Source of the DNA: Acidobacteria bacterium UBA2161
GTDB lineage: Bacteria > Acidobacteriota > Vicinamibacteria > Vicinamibacterales > UBA823
Direction of reading: 5' to 3'
Length of the DNA stretch: 36,739 nt
Assembly (NCBI GenBank): GCA_002328835.1
Contig: DCWN01000029.1
Coordinates: forward strand, 1 to 36,739
Shown: positions 1-7,041 of the stretch, one piece after another
Layout: each line of letters begins with the position of its first letter
Position numbering within the stretch: position 1 is the first letter of the stretch
Position numbers and translations under genes: made by a program
The notes under the pieces: generated by a model
Seen by the model: only the letters and a program-made list of their open reading frames with translations
Databases searched by the model: none
Told to the model about the DNA's origin: nothing

Positions 1-78
1 TGTTCACGTTCGCTTCGACGCCGTTGCCGCGACGAACGAATGACGCCAGGACCTGCGCGGCGGGGCTGCTAGTCCCCG

Positions 79-1122
79 ATGGCCAGAATCACCGTCGTCA
101 CCTCTCATCCACCACTCAGCCACGGCGGCCACCTGGTGATCGCCCAGGCACTCGAGCGCGCGCTCGGCGAGGCGGGCCACGACGCGGCCCTCCTGTACAC
201 GCCCGAGGCCGGGTTCGGGACGATGGCCTCGGCGTACTGGTCGACGTGGCGGACCGATCCCAGCCGGGCGCACGGCGGTCGGTCGGTCGACCAGGTCATC
301 ACCCTCAGGTTCCCCAGCTACGCCGTGCGGCACCCCCGGCAGGTTTGCTGGCTCAACCACCGGATGCGCGAGTACTACGACGTCTGGGAGCAGTTTCATG
401 CCGCGCTGTCATGGCGGAATCAGCTGAAGGAGCGGGCGCGCCGGCGGGTGGTGCACACCGTCGACCGACAGCTCCTCACGCGGAATGTCGACCGCGTCTT
501 CGCGCAATCGAAGACGATTCAGGCTCGGCTGTTGCGGTGGGGTGGCATTGCGGCGGAGGTGCTGTACCCGCCGCCGCCCCAGCGTGCGTACCGCTGCGAC
601 GGCTACGGGGACTTCCTGTTCGTGGTCTCGCGCCTCACGCACCTCAAGCGGATCGGACTGGTCGTCGATGCGCTGGCGCACCCCGACGCGGCCGGGGTGC
701 GGTGCCTCATCGCCGGCGACGGCGAAGAGCAGCCGGCGCTGCGCGCGCGGATCGACGAACTGGGCCTGGGCGGCCGCGTCTCGCTGCTGGGGCGATTGCC
801 GGAGGCTGCGGTGCTCGAACACCTCGCACGATGCCGGGCGGTCTGTTTTCCGCCCCTGCGCGAGGACTACGGCTTCGTGACGTCGGAGGCGTTTGCCTCT
901 CGGAAGGCCGTGATTACCTGTTCGGACAGTGGCGGTCCGGCGGAACTGGTGGAGTCCGGCGTGAACGGCCTGGTGACGGCGCCGACCGCGCCGGCGCTGG
1001 CGGCGGCGATCCGCACCGTCATGGGCGACGTGGCGCTCGCCGAGCGGTACGGCACCGCCGGGGCGGACGTCGCGGGTCGGTTGACCTGGGAGGAGACCGT
1101 CTCGCGCCTGGTCCTCGTGTAG
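79..1122 (+). CDS. GT4-family glycosyltransferase
   Basis: This 347-residue protein looks like a retaining, GT-B fold glycosyltransferase of family 4, which transfers a sugar from a nucleotide-sugar donor to a glycan or lipid acceptor at the cytoplasmic face of the membrane. The N-terminus carries a glycine-rich loop (SHGGH, about residues 14-18). The donor-binding half starts near residue 178 (FLFVVSRLTHLKR). The family's E-x7-E signature is present (E262 to E270, EDYGFVTSE), followed by a GG-P-AELV segment. Length and ending look normal for the family. ATG is chosen because the fold starts immediately after it (RITVVTSHPP). The donor and acceptor cannot be told from sequence. Its TAG stop is in the same frame as, and 15 nt before, the truncated ttcA-like gene downstream. 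Confidence 0.85.
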   Translation: MARITVVTSHPPLSHGGHLVIAQALERALGEAGHDAALLYTPEAGFGTMASAYWSTWRTDPSRAHGGRSVDQVITLRFPSYAVRHPRQVCWLNHRMREYYDVWEQFHAALSWRNQLKERARRRVVHTVDRQLLTRNVDRVFAQSKTIQARLLRWGGIAAEVLYPPPPQRAYRCDGYGDFLFVVSRLTHLKRIGLVVDALAHPDAAGVRCLIAGDGEEQPALRARIDELGLGGRVSLLGRLPEAAVLEHLARCRAVCFPPLREDYGFVTSEAFASRKAVITCSDSGGPAELVESGVNGLVTAPTAPALAAAIRTVMGDVALAERYGTAGADVAGRLTWEETVSRLVLV

Positions 1123-1137
1123 GATCGGTCGGCGGGA

Positions 1138-1725
1138 GTGTTCCGGCAGATGGCGTATCGCACACCACTCGAGGTGCGCGGTTGGGAATACCGGATCGAG
1201 CATACCGGGATCGGTGGGGTCATGGATGACCTCCTCGAGGCCGATGAGACACCATGTTCGCTCTGCGCCCGTCTCCGGCGGGGCGTGCTCTACCGGGTGG
1301 CCGACGAGGTGGGCGCGACTAAGATCGCGCTGGGGCACCACAGCGACGACTTCATCGAGACGCTGCTCTTGAATCTGTTCTTCGCCGGGTCGCTGAAGGC
1401 GATGCCGGCGCGCCTCGTGCCCGACGAGGCGGCGCAGGTCGTCATCCGTCCGCTGGTGTTCGTGAACGAAGCCGAGACCCGGAGCTACGCCGAGAGTCGT
1501 GATCTCCCGCTTGTCGGGTGCTGCTGTCCGGTCTGCGGGGACCTCGGCTTACAGCGCCAGCGTATCAAGCGGCTGCTCGCGGAACTCGATCGGGAGCACC
1601 CTGGCGTGAAGCAGTCGATGCTCCGCGCGCTCGGCAACGTGGTGCCGCGTCATCTGCTGGACACGCGCCTCGACCCGGGCGCAGAGCTCCGGCCCCGCGC
1701 GCTGGCGGAGGCCGTGGCCCCGTAG
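1138..1725 (+). pseudogene. ttcA: 5'-truncated TtcA-like tRNA 2-thiocytidine synthetase
   Basis: The protein (195 aa from a GTG) matches the C-terminal two thirds of TtcA, which thiolates C32 of some tRNAs using an iron-sulfur cluster and ATP. Visible landmarks are the CSLCARLRRG cysteine motif, the ALGHHSDDFIETLLLN segment, a second cysteine pair (CCCPVCG) and a conserved ending (NVVPRHLLDT). The N-terminal ATP-binding PP-loop (SGGxDS) and about 90-100 residues around it are absent. Recognisable similarity begins only near GWEYRIEHT. Immediately upstream is the end of the glycosyltransferase gene, in the same frame, with no room for the missing part. Without a PP-loop it should not adenylate tRNA, so a deletion remnant or an assembly join is likely. 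An unusual two-subunit enzyme is possible but unsupported. Confidence 0.7.
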
Positions 1726-1775
1726 CCGGTGCCGATGGTGGTCCGAGGAGCCGGCACTCGGAGACGGGAGGACGC

Positions 1776-2225
1776 GTGCGCGCGGTCGTGCAGCGGGTGA
1801 AGTCCGCGCGCGTCACGGTGGCGGACCGCGTGGTCGGCGAGATCGATCACGGACTGCTGGTGCTGCTCGGGGTCGCCGAGTCGGACGGGCACGCCGACGT
1901 CGCGTACCTGGCGCGGAAACTGTTGGGCCTCCGGGTGTTCGACGACCCGGCGGGCAAGATGAATCTCTCGGTGCAGGAGCGTGGCGGGGCCGTGCTGATC
2001 GTGTCGCAGTTCACGCTGTGCGGCGATACGCGGCGTGGCCGGCGCCCGTCGTATGATGCGGCGGCCCCACCCGAGGTCGCGCGGCCGATCTACGAGGCAC
2101 TGGTCGACGAGGTCAGGCGGAGTGGTGTCCGGGTCGCGACCGGAGAGTTTCAGGCAATGATGGACGTGGCATCGGTCAACGACGGACCGGTGACGCTGCT
2201 GCTCGATAGCGAGAAGCGCTTCTGA
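1776..2225 (+). CDS. dtd: D-aminoacyl-tRNA deacylase
   Basis: DTD hydrolyses D-aminoacyl-tRNAs (and glycyl-tRNA-Ala) to protect translation in the cytoplasm. The 149-residue protein has the usual length and start (MRAVVQRVKSARVTV). Both family signatures are present: SQFTL near residue 79 and NDGPVT (the GP motif) near residue 136, which together form the active site. GTG at 1776 is chosen because GGGAGG ends 5 nt upstream and the family's N-terminus begins exactly there; the open frame further upstream has no similarity. It follows the ttcA remnant by 50 nt and precedes the outer-membrane protein gene by 25 nt. Confidence 0.95.
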   Translation: MRAVVQRVKSARVTVADRVVGEIDHGLLVLLGVAESDGHADVAYLARKLLGLRVFDDPAGKMNLSVQERGGAVLIVSQFTLCGDTRRGRRPSYDAAAPPEVARPIYEALVDEVRRSGVRVATGEFQAMMDVASVNDGPVTLLLDSEKRF

Positions 2226-2250
2226 GGCGATAAGAGGGGGAACCGTCAGC

Positions 2251-3105
2251 ATGAGTCGACTTCGCATCGGAACGTGGGTTACGGCGGCCTGGCTCGCGAT
2301 GGGCCCGACCGCGGCCGTCGCGCAGCAGCGGCCGCTGGTGACCGAGGATCCGGAGACCGTAGGTGCGGGCGTCGTCCTCCTCGAGACCGGTTTCGACTAT
2401 CGGCGCGGAGAGCAGTTTCCGGTGTCGGGGCTGGAGGGCAATCTCTGGCGCGTGCCGACGCTCGGCTTCAGCATCGGGTACGGTTCGAACGCCGAGGTCC
2501 AGATCGACGGCGGGCTCTACAGCCACCTGTCGATCACCGAACGGTTCGACGCGCCGCTGTCCGGCATGCTCGACTTCGACGGCGACAGCACGAGCAGCAT
2601 CGAGGATATGTACATCGGCACGAAGGTCCGGCTTCTGGGAGAGACCGCCCGCCGGCCGGCGTTCGGCATGCGGTTCGCGACGAAGTTGCCGAACGCGAGC
2701 AACGAGAGCGGTCTGGGGCTCGACACAATGGACTACTTCTCGTCGCTGCTCGTCGGCAAGACGATCCAGTCGGTGCGCGTGGTCGGCAACATCGGCCTGG
2801 GTATCCTTTCCGATCCGACGCGCGGCGACCGGCAGAACGGCGTCGTGATCTACGGTGTGTCGCTCGCGCGCGCCGTCGCCCAGGGGCTCGAGGTGGTCGG
2901 CGAGATCAACGGCCGTCACGACACCCGGTCGGGGACGCCGCCCCCGGGGACCGAGAGCCGCGCGATGATGCGGTTCGGCACCCGCTACACGCGCGGCACC
3001 GCCAGAGTCGACGTGGCGGTGTTGGTCGGCGTGACGAAGGACGACCCGACCGTCGGCGTGACGGCCGGACTCACCTACGTCTTCCAGGCATTTCAGGTCC
3101 CGTAG
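2251..3105 (+). CDS. predicted outer-membrane beta-barrel protein
   Basis: This 284-residue protein starts with a cleavable signal peptide (a hydrophobic stretch ending in AAVAQQ, cleavage near residue 24-25). The rest is rich in alternating hydrophobic/polar strands and Gly/Tyr/Thr, and ends in an aromatic strand (LTYVFQAFQVP), as expected for an outer-membrane beta-barrel. The segment EDMYIGTKVRLL and the general pattern recall the MetA-pathway/transporter-like barrel families (Pfam PF13557 type), but I assign this only by overall pattern. Substrate and role are unknown. ATG at 2251 follows an AGAGGGGGAA ribosome binding site. It may be co-transcribed with dtd upstream and dapF 13 nt downstream. 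Confidence 0.65.
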   Translation: MSRLRIGTWVTAAWLAMGPTAAVAQQRPLVTEDPETVGAGVVLLETGFDYRRGEQFPVSGLEGNLWRVPTLGFSIGYGSNAEVQIDGGLYSHLSITERFDAPLSGMLDFDGDSTSSIEDMYIGTKVRLLGETARRPAFGMRFATKLPNASNESGLGLDTMDYFSSLLVGKTIQSVRVVGNIGLGILSDPTRGDRQNGVVIYGVSLARAVAQGLEVVGEINGRHDTRSGTPPPGTESRAMMRFGTRYTRGTARVDVAVLVGVTKDDPTVGVTAGLTYVFQAFQVP

Positions 3106-3118
3106 CGGCGAGGCGCTG

Positions 3119-3994
3119 GTGCTCGATCTCGTCAAGGCCCACGCCTACGGGAATGACTTTCTGCTGACACGCGCGTCGAGCGTCGCCGACGGCGCGCGGC
3201 GCGCGTGGGCGCGGCGCGTGTGCGACCGCCACACGGGCGCCGGGGCCGACGGCCTCATCTTCTACACGGCGACGCCCGACGGCGCCCGGATGCGGCTCTT
3301 CAATGCCGACGGCAGCGATTCCGAACTGTCGGGCAACGGCGTCCGGTGCCTGGCGGCGTGGGTGCTGCGCGGCCCGGATGGCACCGTGGGCGACGGCCGC
3401 GCGGAGGCGGGCCGCCGAGTCGTCATCGAGACCGACGCCGGGGCGAAGACACTCGAACTCGTCGAGGCCGATGGCGGCCGCCTGACGTTCACGGCGGCGA
3501 TGGGCCCGCCCACCGACCTGCGGCAGCTACGGCTGGCGGTGGCGGGAGAGGAGATCGACGTTGTCGCGCTCAGGGTCGGGAACCCGCAGTGCGTGGCCCT
3601 GATGCCGCTTCCGAACCACTCCCGCTTCCTGGCGCTCGGCGCGGCGCTGTCGAGTCACGAGGCGTTTCGGGAGGGGACCAACGTCGAACTGGCGGAAGTC
3701 GCATCGGCCGAGCGCGTCCGGATCCTGATCTGGGAGCGCGGCGTCGGGCCGACCCGTGCCTCGGGCACCGGCGCCTGCGCGGCGGCGGTGGCCGCGGCGG
3801 CCCACGGCGGCGCGTCGCGCGACGTCGAGATCGAGGCGCCCGGCGGTACGCAGCGCGTCGTCTGGCGCGAGGGTGGGCTCGAACTGACCGGCTGGGCCGA
3901 GATCGTCTGGGCCGGCCGGTGGATGGGTGAGGCGCCTGACGAGCGCGCCGACGCCTTGCCCTCGGTGGCCGACCCTCAGCGACCCGGTGGCTGA
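3119..3994 (+). CDS. dapF: DapF-family epimerase with Ser in place of both catalytic Cys
   Basis: The fold and length (291 aa) are those of diaminopimelate epimerase, which converts LL- to meso-diaminopimelate for lysine and peptidoglycan synthesis. Landmarks are GNDF near residue 11, FNADGS at 61-66, GNP at 154-156, N189, and WERGVGPT at 205-212. The two catalytic cysteines of the family, in the CGNG and CGTG/CGSG motifs, are both serine here: S71 (SGNG, TCG at 3329) and S215 (ASGTG, TCG at 3761). The conserved His of GNPHC is Gln (Q157). Substrate-framing residues are kept. It may be a Ser-based variant with low or altered activity, or another epimerase. The GTG start is 13 nt after the barrel gene; the 3' end overlaps the convergent GYD gene by 19 nt. 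Confidence 0.85.
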   Translation: MLDLVKAHAYGNDFLLTRASSVADGARRAWARRVCDRHTGAGADGLIFYTATPDGARMRLFNADGSDSELSGNGVRCLAAWVLRGPDGTVGDGRAEAGRRVVIETDAGAKTLELVEADGGRLTFTAAMGPPTDLRQLRLAVAGEEIDVVALRVGNPQCVALMPLPNHSRFLALGAALSSHEAFREGTNVELAEVASAERVRILIWERGVGPTRASGTGACAAAVAAAAHGGASRDVEIEAPGGTQRVVWREGGLELTGWAEIVWAGRWMGEAPDERADALPSVADPQRPGG

Positions 3995-4296
3995 TAGTCG
4001 ACCTTAATCTGTGTCGCCCGGTCGATCTCCTCGGCGGTCAGCAGCGGCGTCGTTCGGAGCGCGACGGCGCCGGAAGCGTTGATCGCCAGGGACGCGGCGG
4101 CCATGGTCGCGGCGTCGGGTGCATCCACGATCGCCATGATGTCGTCCTCGCCGAACGTGAAATACAGGCTCTCCATCGAGGCCCCGACGCTCTTGACCGC
4201 AGCTTCCGCGGCCGCGCGCCGCTTCGACCCACCGACCTGCAGCAAGCCTGGGAGACCCTTTGCGGTATACGAACCTTGAAGCATGTACTTGGGCAT
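3976..4296 (-). CDS. GYD-domain protein
   Basis: A 106-residue single-domain protein beginning MPKYMLQGSYTAKG. It matches the small GYD-domain family: a ferredoxin-like alpha/beta fold with a conserved FGEDDIMAIVDAPD segment (residues 48-61). The family's biochemical role is unknown and it often occurs as a stand-alone cytoplasmic protein. The start is set by an AGGAGG sequence just upstream of the ATG at 4296; an upstream extension in the same frame is not similar to the family. The stop lies inside the 3' end of the convergent dapF-like gene. No partner in the window suggests a pathway. Confidence 0.8.
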   Translation of the reverse strand: MPKYMLQGSYTAKGLPGLLQVGGSKRRAAAEAAVKSVGASMESLYFTFGEDDIMAIVDAPDAATMAAASLAINASGAVALRTTPLLTAEEIDRATQIKVDYQPPGR

Positions 4297-4387
4297 CTCA
4301 TCCTCCTCTGGTCTGGACGACACTAACGCGACGCGGACGCCGGCGCAATTCCTGCGTACCCGGTCGGGCGATCGGGCGCGACCTTCG

Positions 4388-4978
4388 CTACCAGCGCGGC
4401 GGATGCCCGGCCACCGCGGCATCGAGCTGGCCGGTCACCTCACGTAACTGCTCGGCCAGGCCGCGCGTGGCGTCGCGTGCGGTGACGTAGTTCTCGCTGG
4501 CCAACGCTGAGCGCGCTTCTTGCACCGCCTCCTCGGCAGCGCGGGCGGTGAGGCGTGCGCGCTCGAGCGTAGCCCGTCCGATGCGCGCGGCGTCGGCTGA
4601 GGCCAGGCTGGCGTCGAGCTGGCGCGCGGTCGCCTCGACGGTCTCGAGGGCATGCTCTGCCTCACTCCGGACGATGGCGCGCTGGTCGGCGGCCATCCTG
4701 GCGGCGTCTTGCGCGCGTTCGCGCGCGTCGAGGGCGTGGCTGAGGGCCTGGCGGTAATCGCGCTCGGCGACGGCTTGATGGCTCCGCTCGAGCGCCACGA
4801 CCGCGGCCTCGTACTCCTCGGCGGCGTACACGTCGGCGCCGGCCGCCCGCGCGGTGTCGATGGCGCCCTGGGCCTCGTGCATTTCCGGGTCGGGCGGCGC
4901 GGCACACGCCGACGCGAGAGCGGCGACGACCAGGGCGACGCCTGGCAGGAGGGAAGTCCGACGGGCGAGTGCGCGCAT
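4388..4978 (-). CDS. DUF4398-like helical lipoprotein
   Basis: This 196-residue protein has an N-terminal signal of lipoprotein type: a basic start (MRALARRTS), a hydrophobic core, and a lipobox-like LASAC before AAPPDPEM. The mature part is almost entirely alpha-helical and Ala/Glu/Arg-rich, with heptad-like spacing. The EYEAAVVALERSHQAVAERDYRQA region is typical of DUF4398 proteins, periplasmic helical repeats often found near OmpA-like or TolC-like envelope proteins. The predicted location is the periplasmic face of a membrane. Function is unknown. The upstream in-frame extension (to 5218) runs antisense to radC and is rejected. It is divergent from radC across a 72-bp gap. Confidence 0.7.
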   Translation of the reverse strand: MRALARRTSLLPGVALVVAALASACAAPPDPEMHEAQGAIDTARAAGADVYAAEEYEAAVVALERSHQAVAERDYRQALSHALDARERAQDAARMAADQRAIVRSEAEHALETVEATARQLDASLASADAARIGRATLERARLTARAAEEAVQEARSALASENYVTARDATRGLAEQLREVTGQLDAAVAGHPPRW

Positions 4979-5002
4979 CGGACGAGTATATGCGAATCGG
5001 TC

Positions 5003-5026
5003 CCGGCCGCCCTGCCGGCCGCCCTG
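5003..5026. repeat. perfect tandem duplication of a 12-bp unit
   Basis: CCGGCCGCCCTG occurs twice head to tail (5003-5014 and 5015-5026) in the 72-bp gap between the divergent lipoprotein and radC genes. It could be slippage or a duplicated binding site; nothing in the sequence decides. Confidence 0.7.
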
Positions 5027-5050
5027 ACGGTATCGGTGGCGTGTAGTACG

Positions 5051-5719
5051 ATGAGAAGTCTGGTGCCGCACGATCGGCCGCGCGAACGCCTGGGTCGCCT
5101 GGGCGTCGATGCGCTGGGCGATCAGGAGCTGGTCGCCATCGTGTTGGGCCACGGCGGTCCCCGGCAGAGCGCGCTGGGTCTGGCGGAGCTGGTACTCGCG
5201 TCGATGAACGGCGTGCACGGCCTCACGCGGGCGTCGGTCGACCAGTTGGCCCAGCTTGCCGGGGTCGGTCGCGCCAAGGCGGCGCAGTTGCTGGCGGCAG
5301 TCGAGTTAGGGCGCCGCACGCTGACTCGGGCGCCGGCGGTGCGGGTGCAGCTCGGGAGTCCGCGGGATGCGGCGGCCTACTTGACGCCGCGGTTCGGCGG
5401 CGGGGCCGTCGAGCGGTTCGGCATCGTCCTGCTCGATACGAAGCATCGGGTGCTGAAGGCCGCCCTGCTCTCGGTGGGCACGCTCGACGCGAGCCTGGTG
5501 CACCCACGCGAGGTGTTCCGTGAAGCCTCGACGGCCGGCGCCGCGGCGATCGTGCTGTTCCACAATCACCCGTCGGGCGATCCGACGCCGAGCCGAGATG
5601 ACGCGACGTTGACCGCGCGGTTGGTGGAGGCCGGAGAACTGATGGGGATCGTCGTGCTCGATCACGTCGTGCTCGGCGAAGCGCGGTACTTTAGCTTCAA
5701 GGAATCAGGTCGACTCTAA
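5051..5719 (+). CDS. radC: RadC/UPF0758-family JAB-domain protein
   Basis: The 222-residue protein has an N-terminal helix-hairpin-helix region (LAQLAGVGRAKAAQLLAAVELGRR, about residues 71-94) and a C-terminal JAB/MPN domain. The JAMM metal-binding motif is intact (HNHPSGDPTPSRDD), with the upstream glutamate in the PREVFREAS segment. The family was historically linked to DNA repair, but that role is not established; the fold suggests a metalloprotease or nucleic-acid-associated protein. The ATG at 5051 is chosen because the conserved PHDRPRERLGRLG start follows directly; the long upstream open frame is antisense to the lipoprotein gene. larC starts 22 nt downstream, so co-transcription is likely. 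Confidence 0.9.
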   Translation: MRSLVPHDRPRERLGRLGVDALGDQELVAIVLGHGGPRQSALGLAELVLASMNGVHGLTRASVDQLAQLAGVGRAKAAQLLAAVELGRRTLTRAPAVRVQLGSPRDAAAYLTPRFGGGAVERFGIVLLDTKHRVLKAALLSVGTLDASLVHPREVFREASTAGAAAIVLFHNHPSGDPTPSRDDATLTARLVEAGELMGIVVLDHVVLGEARYFSFKESGRL

Positions 5720-5741
5720 CCGCGACGCGACGCCCGGTGAC

Positions 5742-7025
5742 ATGAGCCGCATTGCCTATCTCGACTGTTTCTCTGGCGCCTCCGGCGACATGGTGCTCGG
5801 CGCGCTGCTCGACGCGGGCTTGCCGCTCGACGATCTGCGCGCGGCGCTCGGCAGCCTGCCGCTGGGCGATCCGGCGTGGTCGGTCGAGGCCGATCGGGTC
5901 GACCGGTCCGGGGTCGCGGCGACCAAGTTCCGGCTGCGCGAGGGCGATGCGGGCGATGAGCCGTCGCCGGAGCCTCGGCACGTACATCATCACGATCACG
6001 CTCACGACCATGCGCACGACCACGATCACGCCGGAGGCGATGGCCACCACCATCCCCACCGGAGCCTGAAGGAGATTGTCGGGCTGATCGATCGGTCGGC
6101 GTTGTCGGCGCCCGCCAAGGTGCGGGCGGGCCGGCTCTTCGAGCGGCTCGCCGAGGCGGAGGCGGCGATTCATCAGATGCCGGTCGAGGAGGTGCATTTG
6201 CACGAAGTCGGCGCCCTCGACTCGATCATCGACATCGTCGGGGCGGTGCATGGCCTGGAGTGGCTCGGCGCCGAGGCGATCGTCGCGTCGCCGCTCAACG
6301 TCGGGTCGGGCACGGTGCGCTGCGCCCATGGAGAGTTCCCCGTGCCGGCGCCGGCGACCGCGCGCCTCCTCGAGGGCGCACCGGTGTACTCGAGCGGCGT
6401 CGCGGCGGAACTCGTGACCCCGACGGGTGCGTTGCTCGTCACAGAATTCGCGTCGTCCTACGGGCCGCTTCCGGCGATGCGTGTCGATCGGATCGGCTAC
6501 GGCGCCGGCGAGCGCGATCTACCGAAGGCGCCCAATGTGCTACGGCTGCTCGTGGGGGAGTCGGCCGACGCGGACGTCGGGCACCGCGTGGTCGTCATGG
6601 AGTGCGAGATCGACGACATGAACCCGGAACTGTTCGGTTCGTTGATGGGCCAGCTGTACGCCGGGGGTGCGCTCGAGGTGTTCTACGTGCCGGTCCAGAT
6701 GAAGAAGAACCGGCCGGGGACCCTGGTGACGATCATCGCGGCGCCCGAGCGGCGCACAGCCCTCAGCGAGATTGTCTTCCGCGAGAGCACGACGATCGGC
6801 CTGCGGTACCACGAGATGACGCGCGAGTGCCTCGAACGGAGCTCGCTGCCGATCGAGACGCCGATCGGGACGGTTCGGGTGAAGGTGGCGCGGCGCGCCG
6901 GCCGGGTCGTCAATGCCGCTCCCGAGTTCGAAGACTGCGCGCGGCTGGCGGCCGAGCACGGCCTCTCGGTGAAGGACGTCCAGGCCCTCGCTCACAAGGC
7001 CTATCTCGACAGGGGGAGCGACTGA
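5742..7025 (+). CDS. larC: nickel-insertion protein LarC
   Basis: LarC inserts nickel into the pyridinium dithiocarboxylate mononucleotide precursor to complete the nickel-pincer cofactor of lactate racemase-type enzymes. The 427-residue protein shows the family start (YLDCFSGASGDMVLGALLDAG), the middle EEVHLHEVGALDSIIDIVG segment and the C-terminal domain (ECEIDDMNPELFG, VQMKKNRPGTL). Residues 80-106 form a loop with 14 histidines (HHHDHAHDHAHDHDH then HHHPH), a likely metal store. It is one uninterrupted frame, whereas in Lactobacillus plantarum larC is made by ribosomal frameshifting. LarB, LarE and a LarA substrate enzyme are not in the window, so the client must be elsewhere. It ends 16 nt before metG. 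Confidence 0.92.
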   Translation: MSRIAYLDCFSGASGDMVLGALLDAGLPLDDLRAALGSLPLGDPAWSVEADRVDRSGVAATKFRLREGDAGDEPSPEPRHVHHHDHAHDHAHDHDHAGGDGHHHPHRSLKEIVGLIDRSALSAPAKVRAGRLFERLAEAEAAIHQMPVEEVHLHEVGALDSIIDIVGAVHGLEWLGAEAIVASPLNVGSGTVRCAHGEFPVPAPATARLLEGAPVYSSGVAAELVTPTGALLVTEFASSYGPLPAMRVDRIGYGAGERDLPKAPNVLRLLVGESADADVGHRVVVMECEIDDMNPELFGSLMGQLYAGGALEVFYVPVQMKKNRPGTLVTIIAAPERRTALSEIVFRESTTIGLRYHEMTRECLERSSLPIETPIGTVRVKVARRAGRVVNAAPEFEDCARLAAEHGLSVKDVQALAHKAYLDRGSD

Positions 7026-7041
7026 TCCGCCCTTCCAGGCC

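Noticed and set aside
24..1229. Long plus-strand open frame overlapping the glycosyltransferase
   Set aside because: Arg/Pro/Gly-rich product with no family features; it is the GC-driven shadow of the GT4 gene.
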